Assembly (NCBI GenBank): GCA_003342895.1
Contig: PTFA01000024.1
Location: 2,989,052-3,053,051 of the forward strand
DNA length: 64,000 nt
Origin: Casuarius casuarius
Taxonomy: Eukaryota > Chordata > Aves > Casuariiformes > Casuariidae
Direction of reading: 5' to 3'
Shown here: positions 1-13,604 of the stretch, in pieces
How positions within the stretch are numbered: the stretch's first letter is position 1
Layout: every line of letters starts with the position of its first letter
Notes under the pieces: model-generated
Seen by the model: the letters and a program-made list of their open reading frames with translations, nothing else
Database searches by the model: none
What the model was told of the DNA's origin: nothing
Program-made: the position numbers and the translations under genes

Positions 1-1616
1 TACTTTTTTATTGCTTTGTCAAGAGTTTAACAGTTCTAATGCAGTGAAGGGACTCTTGCTGCTACCATTTTTATCGGTTAACTACATGTTATTCTTATTA
101 ATGAAATGTGACAAATGAAATAATTCTCATCTGTTATGAGAGAGGCTAAACGAAAGGGGGAAATATCTAAGATTAGTTTTATGACTTTGCTTTGTAGACT
201 AGCTACTTAACACAGTACAATAAAACTTAACAATTTTAGCATTTCAGAAACAGGCCAGACAGTTTGGTATTGTTTCATTGCCTGAACAAAGTAGCTATTG
301 TTCTTCTGGATGTTGCTGTTTGCCTTCATCAGTATAAAATAACGTCCACAAGAACTGCTGTGAAGCTAATGATCTCTTTTGAAAGAATCCCAAATGTTTG
401 GGATTAGTCCGGCATTGCTTCAGCAGTGTGAACAAGGACCAGATGGGGGTGTAGAGCACAGCATGCCAGAGCAGGAGCCAGTGGTGCATGCTGGCTTTCA
501 CAGTTAAAATGGCTTGTAAAAATACTGCTGACAAAGTCACCCCATTGCATTAGCTTCCAGAGATGCAAACAATCAAGCGGCTCGAGGAGAGTTTCATGGC
601 AAAAGTGGTGCGTTTTGTTCAGCCCTCTGGGAAAGCTGCAGCGTCAACAAATGCAAAATGAAGAAGTTTGTTTTTAAATGTTTTGCAGAACTTTAGGAGA
701 TAGCACTGTCATTATGAAGTTGTTACGTGGACAGCAGTAGTACACGCTGTTTAGATGTTCGACTAGAAGGAAAAAGTTCAGAAAGCACAACGAAGTTAGA
801 TACTTAAATTTGCCTAAAAGGCCAGTGGAAAATGAGCGTATAACCTGACTTTCATGCCTGTTAAGTCTTCTCCTTTTATATTAAATACTTCTTTAAACTT
901 TAAAAGCATCAGTCAATTAAAAATGTTTGTACCTTTCTGAAATGTTTTTTATAAATATAAGTAATTGTATTACTCATACTCTAGTAATATATATTACAGT
1001 GCATAACACACATACTAATATATATTATTATAGGCAATTATAGTAATTATATTAATCATGTAAATAAATGTTCTTGTCTGGAAATCTAGTGGAGGATAGG
1101 ATCCTGAAGGGCCCTGTTTGCTTGAAGTTCACGTGTTAGGCTGAGGAGGCACAGGGAACTCGGAGGGGAAATAACAAGTTGTGCCTGTTCCTTTGCCTTG
1201 AGAAGCTACTGGTTACAAGCCTTGGGATCTTGTAAGTCTTATGGGATCTTCCTTCTTCCTTCGGATTTGTGCATGACATAAAGAGAAGGAATATAAGGGG
1301 GGCTAGTGGAGCTCAGTGCAAACTGATGAGGTTTTGTACAGCTTTCTTGTTCATATGGGATTAACACGTTATATTCTACAAGGATCGCTGCTCGCCTTTG
1401 AGGGCGGTAGTTTTTCCAGCCTCCTGGGCAGTGTGTTTAACTGTCCGTTAAGAGTACTTTCACTCCGGGCACTAGATTAGTGTCCCTAGTGCTCCCTCCC
1501 ACTCTCCCTTTGAGAATTTCCAGTGCTGTGCAGAGAGAGAATGACAGAAAAAGCCTGCTGCTGCCTGCTGCAGCCTGCTGCAGGTTGTTTCCTCTGCCAT
1601 GTTGCTCGTGGGCAGA

Positions 1617-1627
1617 TATAAAAGGGG
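1617..1627 (+). promoter_or_regulatory. TATA-box-like motif
   Basis: tataaaagggg is a strong match to the TATA consensus. It follows a CTG-rich repeated stretch with two ctgcag words (about 1553-1586). No transcript is evident downstream, so the match may be chance. Confidence 0.25.
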
Positions 1628-4600
1628 AACTGTATATTGTGCCAGTGCACGCCACTGGCTGCCAGTCCGATGGATGACTTTCAGTGCTGTTGCTCTGGAA
1701 ACACTTCATTCTGTTAGGTGTGCTTGTGCTAGTGGGTTTTTTCTTTTCTTTTTTCTTTTTTTTGATAGTTCAGTAACCCTCAACTGCTGTGCATCTCCAG
1801 CAGGATGGTGGGAGTGCAAATGTTTTGGCCGAACGAACAATAATTTGAGCAGGGAGATGTGTTGTATAACAGTGGTGAGAGAGTGCCTCAAATCCAGGAG
1901 GCTGCTGTAGTCAGAATGCCACGTACTGATGCTCTTCCTTTGCTCCTGATTGTCCCAGACAGCTTCACATCCTGACATCCTGCGTCGAGTTTGAAGTGAA
2001 AGTTTTTGAGGTCTGGCGTGCAGGCAGAACGTGTAGTATCTTGAGGCTGAAATTACCTTCCTGTTAATTTGATTTTACAGTGTATCACTTTCCAGGTCTA
2101 TTGTGAGGTTTTTCTCCAGCTGAGTTTTCTCATGAGGGCTCTTAATTATGTATAGTTTGGGGAGTTTCCGTTGCGTTACCTTGAGTTGATGTTCTGTCAG
2201 TCCGCTTATGTTGTAATTTATGTTGTGTTATAATTGCTGCTTATAAATTACACCTGCAGTATGCTAGAGGTTATTCTGAAATTGAGAAGTAAATAGCATA
2301 ACACATTGTAAGCATAATGTGTAAAATAAGTATGTACCAAGATGTTTCTTTTGCATTACCTTGAAATGTCTCTTAGTTAATTATGCAAAGATATGCAGAG
2401 AGAACACTTACAATTATGCCATGCAAGGTTGAAGGACTACTATGGAGAGCCTGTATGGAAACGATTCGTGGTAAATAAAAGCAGACTTCCAGGAGCGTGG
2501 CTTTGGGAAGAAGTCTTTTAAATCTAGATGGCATTTTCTGAGCTGTGTGTGTAACCAAATAGAAATTCTTTTGAAAAACCTTAATTTCTAGGTAGCATCT
2601 GAGTGGAGCTGCACAGTGGTCTGTAATGACCAGATGGTATCCTTCCAAAGCACGTGCGTACCGATGCTGGGTTTGGCTTCCGACTTGGGTAGAGCAATAG
2701 TGAGAAAAGTCTGTGCTGTAATGGTGAAACTTTTCTGTGGAGTGACATACTTAAATAGAAGCATCCAGATGGCTGCTGTGATCTTTGCTATCTTCCACAG
2801 ATATGTGCACAAAGTCTTTTGAGTGCTGTGTAGAACTGTGAGGTTTCTCTTTTTCTAGCATAGTAGCACTTGGAGAGGCAGTAGTATTTGCAGAGGTAGG
2901 AAATTCAGTGGGTTGCTGCCCTAAATAAGGGCTACATAGTAGGGACTTGCATGCTACTGTTGCAGCTCAGCTACAACTTTCATTGCTTCTGGGTCTTGTA
3001 GTTTTATGCATCTTAGCAATTTTCTGCAAAAATTTAGAAGTTAGAGGCTTGAAAAAGCTTCTTGGAAACCAGCTGGCTTGTGTAGTGATCGTATTACAGG
3101 AGCTGGTAGCCTTCCTGCCCCCTCTCGTGCCTGGGACAGCAGGTTGTGATGCTGCGTAGAGAAATAGAGATCATCCCAGTCAGAAACATAACCTGATGGA
3201 AAAAGTAACCCAGCCCTGCCACTGAAGAAAAGCATGCTGAAATAAGGATGCTACCTTAGCCTTTACGTAACATGGATCTTTGGAATTACTGGGTGAAATT
3301 CAGTATCAGCCCGGGAATTCATGCACTAGTCCATTTTTCCCTTTTGGAAAAAGGATCTCTCTTCATTTTAACATTTCTAGTGATTGCAAATCCCCCATGT
3401 CATCTTATTGTCAATGGTTAATTTGTCTTCGCCTTGAAAATCTGCCCCTTATTTCCAGCTTTTTATTGTTTCTCTTTGATTTCTGGCCACTGGATCTTTT
3501 TAGAGCTTTATTAAATGAAAGATGACTGTGTTATTCAATAGCACCGTCTCCTGTGAATAGTGCTCTGATAAATTCTGTCTGTTGTTTATACTGTAGTAAG
3601 TACTTTTTTTTCCTTAAGTAAATACTCTACTATTAAAAGTATTGTATATTCTGAGAGGGGTGCAAAGGTCCATCACTTGTATTGTTATTATTCCAGAAAA
3701 TGGTATCGCAAAGTGGGAAGTCTTCAACAATTGTAAAATGAGATTATAGGAAAGGCTTGATGACTGGGCAAAATTAGTAATAAATAAAGGTTGGTTGTTT
3801 TTCTGTTGACTTACTAAATGTTTTAAATGTAACACTAAATAGCTCAACACCTAAAAGCACAGCCCTAGGACAGTCAACCTGATTATTTGGTTTCAAGTAA
3901 ATAATTAATTTTGCTACTTTTAACTTTCTGCAAGAGGGCTGAAGGGAGGGATGGGTGACCCATGTTATTGAGCGGACTAGTTAAACTAGGTTATTTACTG
4001 TATACTGTAACTAATATTAATGCCAAATAACTCCAGGAAGGAATTTGTTTTTACTTAGTGTGAGCAGGGACCTGTATTAGCTGCATACTATATTAAAGAT
4101 GAAAACAGTGTTTAAATACAGGTGGAGTAGGAATTTCTGAACCAGCAAGTGCAGCAAAACTTGAATTAAGCTTCTTGTTCAATTATAATTGTATGTTGGT
4201 AAGTGTATGCTAACCTGTGGGCTGGAGCTGTGCGGTCTGCTGCCTCTCCTCCTGGTAGAAGTAAAAGCAGCTGTACCTTCAGCAAACTCGGCCTGTTTTC
4301 TGTGCTTTCTGTGCTTGCTTTCAGTACGACAAGGAGGTTTAAAACCCCCCTCGAGCCCCGGGGGAGGAATGTGCCCCCTTTCGCAGCCCTTGCCCTGTGG
4401 TGGGCAGCAGTGGCTTCCTTCTCCATGCTCGAGGCAGCAGGATGTGGTCGTGGGGGCTGGGATTAGGGTCCCTGAGGACATGAGGCAGGGCTGAAGCTGC
4501 TTGGTGTCATTGCCTATAGATATGCCTTGGCAATAAAGTAAATCCAATTGCCAAAGTCCTAATTCTGGAACAATAACCTCTTATTCAGCTTTTCATAAGG

Positions 4601-5989
4601 TTTACTTTAGTAATAGGGAGTGATGTATGATCGCTGGGAATGAGTTCCTAATGGAAGTGCTTTTACCTCAAGCATAGGGATATTTAATATAGAAAAAGTA
4701 TTTCAATAAACAAGCATTAAAGGAACCAAGGCTGAAAAGCTAGTAAACTTATAAAGAAGAGATTTGAAGAGAGTATATTCCTTTGAAAATCAGTACGTGG
4801 CAGGCTGGAGAATTTTGTGGCTCACGGCCTTTGAAGCAAAAGGGCAAACCGGAATAACTTCTGTTGCTCTGCGGCAGGTTGGCTTTTGAAGTGGCGTTGG
4901 AGTGTGTTTCTGAACCTGGGGACCACCTTTCGTTAGCTCTTGAAGAGCTTAACAGAAAAGTGAATATACAGTACCAATTTAGGAGGAGGAGACCATTGCT
5001 AGCAGTTGTCCAAAACTGTTAGTCCAGATGGTGCTGCCTTACTATGAAAACAGCTAGTGCTGTATTTGTGTTGGTAACTTTATGAGGCTGACATGTTTAA
5101 GTGGTGATCCTCGTGAGATGTGCATATTCAGTCCTGAGTGTCGCCCTTCACAGCAGCTTTTTGTGAAATGCGCCCTGCTTTTCGGCGCAGTTTACCTTGA
5201 CGTTTACCCAAGTAGGCTGCTACGTTGAAAAGGACGTTTTAGCCATGTCATCATAAGGTTTACAAAAGAAGTGTGTTTAATTGCTCATGCTGAAGTGCTC
5301 GCCCCTGCCCGCTTGCGCACACTCTGCCAGTGAAACATGTTAATCCCTTCCCGCCCTCCCCCAGTTGAAGAATCCTGATACGTTTCCCCTTGCATTAGTT
5401 AGGCCTTCTGGGAAATACATGCAGAAATAAAAGGCTTTTCTATAGCCCTTTCTCCCTCAGGAATGCATAGAAACCAGCCCCTTGGATCTGGTCCACGAAC
5501 CTGAAACTTGATTTAAAAAAACAAAAAAACAAAAAAAACTTATAATCCTGTGCACATGTTAGAGAGAGCTAATTACAAATTGAGATAGGGACATAGGATC
5601 TCATAGTATTTTTTTATTTTTATGTGTTTTTTAACATTTAATGTTCCTGATTTGCCATCCATATGCTGTGCTGAGGTTTGTTTCCAAAAGAGGTACTTCA
5701 AGCTCTCTTAGCTTTATGACCTTTGTTCGTCCTTCACCTTTGTTGGCAGTGTGCATCTAGACAGTCTACAGAGTAAATGAAATAGATGTCTTCTAAGATT
5801 ACTCAAGTATTTTGATGGATTCTCAGCTACCAAGAGTACTCAGTCATTTTGCCTTAATTAAAGCAAAAGGTGTGCTCTCTGCCTCAGGGTAACTTTCCTA
5901 GAGGCTAGCCATACATCTATGAAAACCCATGAGGAAAGGCACCGTGGCTTTTCACAGCGATATAATTGCTATCAATACTACGCCAAAGG

Positions 5990-6310
5990 CAGAAAGGCCA
6001 GGCTGAAGCCCGGCGAGGTCCCTGCCCCCTGCGCGCGTCAGCGCTGGCAGGCAGGAGCACTGACAGCTTGGGGTGGGCTGACCGCGATGTCGAAAGGAAC
6101 CTGAGCTCTGGGCTACCTACAAATTTTGGTCGCTCTTGAGGCACAGAGATGCTGCACCTTCCTACCAAAGACCTTGCGAGGAGGTTAGCGGTGGCCCGCA
6201 GCTGGTGCTGCGCTGGGCCGGGCACGGTGCTGGTCCGGGCTGTGGGAAAGGGCTTAGGCAGGTGCAGAGACCGCGCTGTGCTCTGTACCTGGCCCGAACC
6301 AAGCGTGCCT
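5990..6310. promoter_or_regulatory. CpG-richer pocket
   Basis: A locally GC-rich stretch with frequent CpG (for example gcgcgcgtcagcgctgg near 6030 and gctgcgctgggccgggcacgg near 6210) inside AT-rich DNA. No convincing coding frame is present. It could be a small CpG island with a non-coding first exon or a patch enriched by GC-biased conversion. Confidence 0.35.
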
Positions 6311-9300
6311 TGAGGCAAGCGTAGGCTGAAGGATGAGCCTGAGCCCGTGTTGGCAGTACAGTGTGGCACTTCCCAACATACCCTCGCCTGTGGGTCCGTC
6401 TCACTTGACCTGGTGTAGAAGTGGAGTTGCCTTTTTCTCCACTCTGATTACACGTGGTGCTCTGCTGTAGCTAGAAAGTCGCAATGTACGGCGTCTTGCT
6501 GTGAATGCGTATGCAAATATCCAGCTTCTGAGTCATCCATTGCTCTTTTGCCTAACTTGAAGGGGGATGGCGGTGTGTTTTACACAGTTCAAGTGATCTG
6601 AATCATCTTCTGGAAGGGTTGTGCTACTTTACTGGCTGTAGCTGTGCCAAGTGGAGCCAGCCCAAACCTTTTTTGCCCTCTCCTGCTTCCTCTCCTTGCC
6701 CTTACGCAGTCTCTGCAGAAGCAGAGGTTCAGGGTTGTGTCATGAGCCACGTTGGTGGCTCTTGTTCGCCATGTGGCCCCGCGAGCAGCTTAACAGCAGC
6801 CGTGTGGGAGTAGGAGCTGCCATGGCTGGCTTTGCCAGCAAGAGCAACATCGGTGAAACTACAGCATGATTTGTGCGGTAGGTAGCTGAAGCATGAAAAT
6901 GGGCATCAACAAATTGGGGGAGAATCTGACTTAACTGCAGTGACAGTTTCTTTCAGCTGATAAAAATATTTCCTAAATATTGGCTTTCTTTCAGCTGTTA
7001 TCTAGTAGTGAGTTATAGGTCATATTCCTTGGCAGTCACTGAAGAAGAAAATTATTTTTAATTCCATGCCTCTCCCCGAAGCATGAGATTAAAATCTCTG
7101 CGATGACAGGTTGTCAGGTTATCTTTTTCTCCCCCTCCTCCCCACCTTCCCCAGGTTTTAGGATGGAATCGCAAAGGGCTCGGCCTAGGAGACCTGTTGT
7201 GCGATGTCCTCCTCCCGATGCTGACGTCTTTACTTCATGGCTCAGTGTTTTCTCTACTCCTTGAATTCCATTTCAGCTCCGTTTAATAACAACCTCCAGC
7301 ACCGTAATGTCTCCGGCCGGCAGTTTCTTGGACTAGGCTAGGTATATTTTGCTTTCTCTCTGCTTTAATTGCAGGTTAGTGATTGATCTTATATCCAATT
7401 TTCCCTGTCGTGTGTGCTCTCAGGAGGTGGCATTTTGTTCTGCAAGTTGTCTTGTTTTAAAAACGGACTCTCTTCATAGAGGAGGGCTCTCTGTAAGGTG
7501 AGCAGAGGTGGTGTAATCTGGTCCACAGGTTCTGGGGGTAAATCTTCCAGTGCTCTTACAGCACTGACTAGCTCATTTTGATTAATCACTTTGCTACTAA
7601 TGAATCGGAGGGTTTTTTTGTATTTGTGTTGTTGGTGGGTGGTGTTTTTTAATAGCTCACATTCTGTTGCTTAAGTAGCTTCTCCAGAATTTGATATGCT
7701 ACTTCGAAGCTGTATTTTAATTATGTGGAGCAAGTTGCTGATTTTAATGGGGAGTTGTCGTTTGGTAATGACTTTGCAGGCAGGTGGTGGTTTGTTACAG
7801 AACTATGTTGCTTTAGCTGTCCTTTATGTGACAACCAACAAGAACTTTGTTGGGCCAGTTGATTTAATGTCAAACTAATTATTAGGTAAGACGGCTGAAA
7901 GCAAAAATTATAATCTGAATTTGAAAATTAGTTAACTCTCTGTACATTGATACGCTTTTTATAAAAGCGTCTACTACCTAAATACAGCATACAAGTAGTC
8001 TGATTTGGAGCATGCTTGCCTTTGAACAGCATAATAATTCTAAAAATAACACATTAGAAACCATAACTGTTAAAAGATGGGCTCTTAATTTACTTCTTGG
8101 TTTGAGGTTTGTATTTTTAGGGATACATAAACCTTTGTGTATCAAACGTTTGCATCATATGGACAAAGTGGTGTACAGCTTTCCTGAAGGAAAGGACGCT
8201 GTAGGCATGATGAGTCTTGACTCTATTTGCTGAAGAGTGCCTGAGAATGCAATGTGCCTAATCACGTTGAATCTGTGTTTATCCAGTGCTTTAAACTTTT
8301 AATTGGCCAGGTCTGTATTCTTTAGTCTGGTTTTATTTCAAATTATGTCTTAATCTGTGGGATCAGGTTTGGGTATGGGGGAAGGTGTTAGAACTTGTGA
8401 GGACTGATCTGATACATGAATTTCTCAGCAAAAGGTATTTTTATGTAGAGAAATGAAACTGTGTATTTCCTTTGGAGTTTGAACTTTTTATTTTTGACTT
8501 TTGGGAAACAAAAAAGTGAGCTATGGCTCCTTCTTGTCAATACAGTATGTAGAGAACTTCCTTTATCATTACTCCGGGAATCAGATGCTTTTGCAAGAAA
8601 CATTTCATATGTGTGTTTCAGACCTTAATATATTTCCCCTTGTTTTGTCAAGGGACCTTTTCTTTTGAGGGGGTACAGCGTTCTAGTTCATGTTCATGGG
8701 TGAGAAGAGCATAGGTTGGTTGGGTTTCTCCTAAGCTAGAACTGGGTAACAGGCCATTTTTATGCTAGTTAAAAGAAAACAGTGTTTGTCCATCAGTCTG
8801 GCTGGAAAACTTAGTCAAAACCTTGGAGATCTAAAATGTGAACTAGTAAATGCTGTCCGTAGATAGTCTTTGCGTGCCTTTGGAAAAGAGAGTTGACCCT
8901 TGTGTGAGACTAATTGATCAGTTAATATGTTCAGCATGGATAAGATACCTTTTAAGGTTCAGCTAAATCATGTGGTTTAGCATTGAACTAAGACAGCACT
9001 TTTGAAAATAATAAAACTGTCTGGTATTATGCCTTGAGTTATTAATGGTAGATGATAGCTGCTAAGCTTGCCTGTCACCCTCATTTTTTCAGTAAAGTCT
9101 GATGGAATTAGACCTTCTTTTCCTTTGTTTGAGAGAGAAATTTCCATGTCTGTTTTGCAGGGGTTCTGGCTGTTACATCAGTGTTGCTGTGTATGCCTCT
9201 CTGTACAACAAAGTGTCCCTGTGTTAAACATTTAAATTCTTTTAAGATCACATTTTGAAAAAGTTTAATGCAAGCTTGTAGTGCTCTGCAGAGTGTCTTT

Positions 9301-9416
9301 TTTGTTAATAAAGCTTTTGATAGATATTGTGTGTTTGTGCTTTTACTTATCTATTACTTATTGTGGAATGAAATGTCATAACTACCTCTAAAAAATAAGT
9401 TAACTCCTGTGCACTT

Positions 9417-9443
9417 AAAAAAAAAAAAAAAAAAAAAAAAAAA
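9417..9443 (+). repeat. Poly-A tract, 27 A
   Basis: An uninterrupted run of 27 adenines, the longest homopolymer in the window. An AATAAA word lies about 110 bases upstream (near 9307), but no gene-like sequence precedes it, so a retrocopy tail is not supported. Confidence 0.97.
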
Positions 9444-11429
9444 GCAGAAAATCCATATACTAGTGTTACTGGCAGGTTTATGGTCAGAAGAAAGTGTTTA
9501 TGGGAAAGTTATGCTAAAGAAATTAATCTCATGCTTGGTTCAGAAAATAATTTCACAGATGCTTTTGCTGGCAGTGAGTGCTCTAGCCTCACTGTGAGGG
9601 CCTAGCTGCTAAGGAAATGTCTTTTCCCGTGCTCGTGAGCTTTCACAGCTTAAATATTCTTGTTCTCATGGGGTTCTCCTGGGCTGCTGCTGACCAGGTC
9701 TGTGAGATGCTTTGGGCAATCACAGAGGCTTTGATCTGAACTCTTCGCTAAACAGAAATGCAGCACAGAGCCCATTAGGGATGGGACGATTAGTTATGGG
9801 GATAGGCTCTTCACATCTGCATCATCGGGAGGCTTTCTGAAGAGCATGGATTTAATTTTTCTCTAAACTAGGTGTGAAGTTGTTTGTTCTTTTAGTGTTT
9901 GACTGTGCCTTTTTTTCCCTGAATTTCTCAATCCTAACGTTTTTTTTCTCATAAGTACATAGAGTCTGACATGGTAAAGTATGGAAATAGGGCCGACCCT
10001 TGTGGCCTTTATCTTCTCTCTACAGACGTCCGTGGATGTACAGTGTTTCCCTGCCGTTAGCTTATATGGAGGCTGAATCCTTGGAAAGGGGAGCGCTATC
10101 CTTGCAGCGCTGCGCTGGGGCCATCGTCCGCAGTAGCGGGCAGCCTAGGTGTGTGTAGTCTCTCTGAAATACTTTCTTTTGTTAAGAGCTGCTGGAGCTG
10201 AACGAAGCGGTTACACGTTTTGCTGGGAAAACAGGACAGGTTTATGATTCGGGTGTGGGTTTTTTTTTTTTTCTGGTTCATGATAAAGAAAAGTATAATA
10301 CTACCTAGGCTCCTTTTGGCACCCCTGCAGTGATAGCCTATGTTTGTAATCATTTTTGAATTTTACCTGTTTTTTTCCTCATAGTATTATCTGCCGTGAA
10401 TACTTAGCTTGTTGAGTTTTCTGTCATCTTTCTCCCTGCTCCCTCTCCTGCCCTTCTTCTCTCTTCTCAGTTCCAGGCCACCTGCAAGAGGCTGATTGCG
10501 GTGGAATTGCTTTGGGAAGAAGTTGTTAATCAGTAAAAGCAGCACCGGCAGGCTCTACCTGTTTAAAACATGTAACTTTAATTTTTTGCTCACCCTGTGA
10601 TATTGGAAATGATTTATGTAAAGTTGGTTTGGCTTGTGTAATGCATAGCCAAAATGAAGAAATGGATAGTTTGCTTGGTGTAGTGTTCATTCAGGTTAAT
10701 ATTAAATTGGGAGGGAGGAAGCACCTAAACCTTTTTATGAAGCATTTGTTTTTCCACCTGCCTGGGAAAGAGGGAACTTACTCTCTTACTACAGCTTCTG
10801 TTAATATCTGCTTTTTTATTTCTGATGAAGAATTTTGGACCGCTGTTTTGTGTCTCTCTGTAGAAACTAAAATCCATCATCTTTACTTGATGGCATCAAA
10901 AAACTGGTTAATAAATGATATGCCTTCTTAGAGAAATTGTCTTTGCTATGAAGTGGTAACAGGATCAACCGTGCAAGTGTAGGCTCTGTCACTTTTAGCA
11001 GACACTGATCTCAACTAACGTTTTCTTCTGCGTGATCTGAGAGTATTCTCAGATTCTGTTCTGTTGTTTGTCCAGCCTGTTGCAGAGTGTTTCCCCACTG
11101 TAATCTGTTCATCTCCTCCATCATGCTTTTGTGATTTACTGGGCTTACTTGCAACATAATATTTTATTTCTGCTCTTTCCATTTTAGCGTGGCTAAACTC
11201 TTCCCTGAAATCATTTGGGTTGTGTAACCTCTTCTTACCATAAGTATGGTTACCTGTATTATTTAGGAGCTTCCTGGAGCAGATGCAGTAGCCACAACCT
11301 TAAATTTCTTTCCCATCATGAAGCTTCTGCTTTCCTGATGCATTTAACTACTGAATTGCAATTACATTATTTATATCTTAAATTCCGAAAAAAATCAGCC
11401 CTCAAACCAGTAAGACAACTGGTTGAAAA

Positions 11430-11590
11430 CAAAATGCCCTTTCTCTTGCCTGGTTGCCGTCACCCTCTCTCTTCCTCCCCAGCAGCGAACAAGGCTCTTG
11501 TGTCTGACGGGGCCGGGGCCGGCCCAGCTGTGGTCCGGGCTGGGGACGTGGAGCTGTGACTGGGGGCACGTGCCCCCTCGGCCAGTACCA
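11430..11590. promoter_or_regulatory. CpG-richer pocket with a CACGTG palindrome
   Basis: A GC-rich stretch (ggggccggggccggcccagc near 11509) ends in a perfect 16-bp palindrome at 11562-11577 centred on the E-box CACGTG. No coding frame is recognised. Regulatory role is inference. Confidence 0.35.
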
Positions 11591-12205
11591 AATGGGGACA
11601 CCCCAGCGCCTTCAGTGCTGCTCCATCCTGTCGCATTCCTGCCTGGCTATATCTATCGTAATATTTTAATTTACTCTTGTTCATGTCGTGTTTTGCAATT
11701 CACCTGAGAGGAAGATGGTAGGTTTCTCGCTGCCTGAAGAAGGTAAATTCAGATTATTATTAATCCAAATGATTTTAGCAAGTGAAGGCAAGAGCTTTGC
11801 TGGCTTGTAATGAATGAAAGGGAAAGAAGGAAATGAGTCAAAGGTTTATTTTTAATAATTCCATTTTCTTGCTTTCCTCTCTGAAACTTTCATGTATGTT
11901 TTAGCTGAAGGGAATAAGAGTATGAAGGGGGTTTTGTTCATTTTTTAACAGCAGGAAAATTGGACTCAGTCTTTTGGAGGAATACGTGTATTCATAGGAT
12001 GGTTCAGAAACAACTGTCAGAGACTGTGCCAGGCGTTGCATGCTGGTCCAAGTTGTGTCACTGGAAAAATCTGTTGTTAATTGTCTCAGTAGCTGATCCC
12101 ATGTCTGCACTTGGCAGAAGGATTTCTGCTTCTTTCGTCTCAACTCCTTTACCCATGTGAGGTGGTGCATCCCAGGCCAGAAGTAGGATGCAGAGGTGCT
12201 CTAAA

Positions 12206-12233
12206 GTGTGCATGTGTGTGCACACGCATATAT
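12206..12233. repeat. Alternating purine-pyrimidine tract, 28 bp
   Basis: Every base from 12206 to 12233 alternates purine and pyrimidine (gtgtgcatgtgtgtgcacac then gcatatat). Such tracts favour Z-DNA under negative supercoiling. An imperfect CT/AT-rich simple sequence follows. Confidence 0.85.
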
Positions 12234-13568
12234 CTCTATCTCTCCCTCTATATTTTTATATTTTTACTTCCCACCCCAGGAGCACTCCTTTTGTGCTGGT
12301 CTGGCTGAACTCGCATCACTTAAGAAAAGTCTTAGTGTGCTGAAACAACAGCCGAAAGTGGTTTAAAAAAAAAAAGAAAAGGAAAGAGAGAAAGCCTTAG
12401 CTCTACCCTAGTGTTATAAACAAAAAGTATCTGTGTGTTGTGAATTATGGAGACTAAATGCTTGCTGGTAACTGCTGGAGGCTTCTCCTTCCTTGCAGTA
12501 CTTCTGGAGCTGCCTAAATTGACTTGACGTGGGAGCAGCCCAGTGCTGAGATCCCCCAGGTCTCTGCAGGACCTGTCACCCCATCGTAAATGTTATCTGT
12601 AGGGCTGGTGGGCTCCTAAAAAGCTGACGGTAGGGTTTGGGGCTGGGGTAGCCTGCAGGGGAGCATCCACCTTGTTCCTCCCCAGGAGCTTGCTGCGGGG
12701 TGACCTGCTGCAGGGCCTCTGCAGAGGTACTGGTCTGAATTTTGGCTCTGAACCTGCTTCAGCTGAGAGGATGAGGTCCTGGACAACCGTTGTCTGAATG
12801 TCTCATAAAGCAGATTTGAAAGCCACCGCAGAGGGCTCATGTTAAAGGCTTTGCAATAGCTGAGCCATGGCAAGCTCGCTGTAAGCACTTGTTCTAATTT
12901 GTGGTGATTGTAATGCAAGTCAGACTACCCAAGCTCCAAATGAAGCTTGGCTTTGGCCTCTTCCATTAGTTTGCTTGCATGTGGAAGCGTACTGGATATT
13001 CGCTGAGTCTCGGAGGGTCCTTAAAATGGGGGGAAAGTTCAAGAAGTTTTACCTATGTAATGTATCAAAGAAATGGCAGTGTGCATGAAATGATAAATGA
13101 ATTTGGGGGAGGAAAAATGTAGCTGACCCTTTAGAGTAAGGTGTTTAAGACCGCATTATTTGGAAGCTTAAGGCAGACCATTTCAGGCCAGTAATAAAGC
13201 ATGCCATTTTTCACAGAAAACTGGTGATGGCTTCTGCATCTGCAGCAAACTGTAAGTTGGGGTTCGTTGCATTTTTCTAAGAAGAGATTTCCCCTTTAAC
13301 TGATCTGTGCAGAGGTTCAACAGCCTCCGTTTCCCAGGAGGGCAGACTGATTTCCAGTGACTGCTTTTGGTTTGTAGCTGCATGTGCTTTCATCTACATT
13401 TTCCTTCCTGTAAGAGCTGTATGTGTGTTAATTGTTAGTTCTTTGTGGTTTTGTTTCTTTGCTGACATGGTTTTTCCCCCTCTAATTCATAGCTGTGTTA
13501 CCTGCCTCTGTGCTTCAGCTTTATATGCCATTTCATCTGTAGTGTGATTTAAAAGCAGAGAGTTTTGA

Positions 13569-13604
13569 GTGTGTGTGTGTGTGTGTGCTTTATGCACACA
13601 CACA
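13569..13604 (+). repeat. GT run followed by CA run, hairpin-capable
   Basis: A GT run (13569-13587) is followed by a short CTTTAT spacer and a CA run. TGTGTGTGTGC (13578-13588) pairs perfectly with GCACACACACA (13594-13604) around a five-base TTTAT loop. Confidence 0.93.

Larger units (their letters stand above)
1..9416. other. Non-coding DNA upstream of the SEMA4D coding region, part 1
   Basis: No coding exon is supported on either strand; open frames here are short, overlap on both strands and resemble no family I know. The block is mostly AT-rich with an AT-rich repeat-like stretch at about 960-1060. GC-richer pockets lie at about 4200-4500 and 5990-6310. A TATA-like motif lies at 1617. 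It may be a 5' intron of SEMA4D or intergenic DNA. Confidence 0.6.

Noticed and set aside
5917..6369. A 150-codon minus-strand open frame, one of the longest in the window
   Set aside because: It lies in a CpG-richer pocket where stop codons are rare. The translation is low in recognisable structure and other frames are open too.
9300..9443. AATAAA followed by a 27-A run, resembling a processed retrocopy tail
   Set aside because: No gene-like sequence precedes it, the distance between signal and A run is too long, and no target-site duplication is visible.
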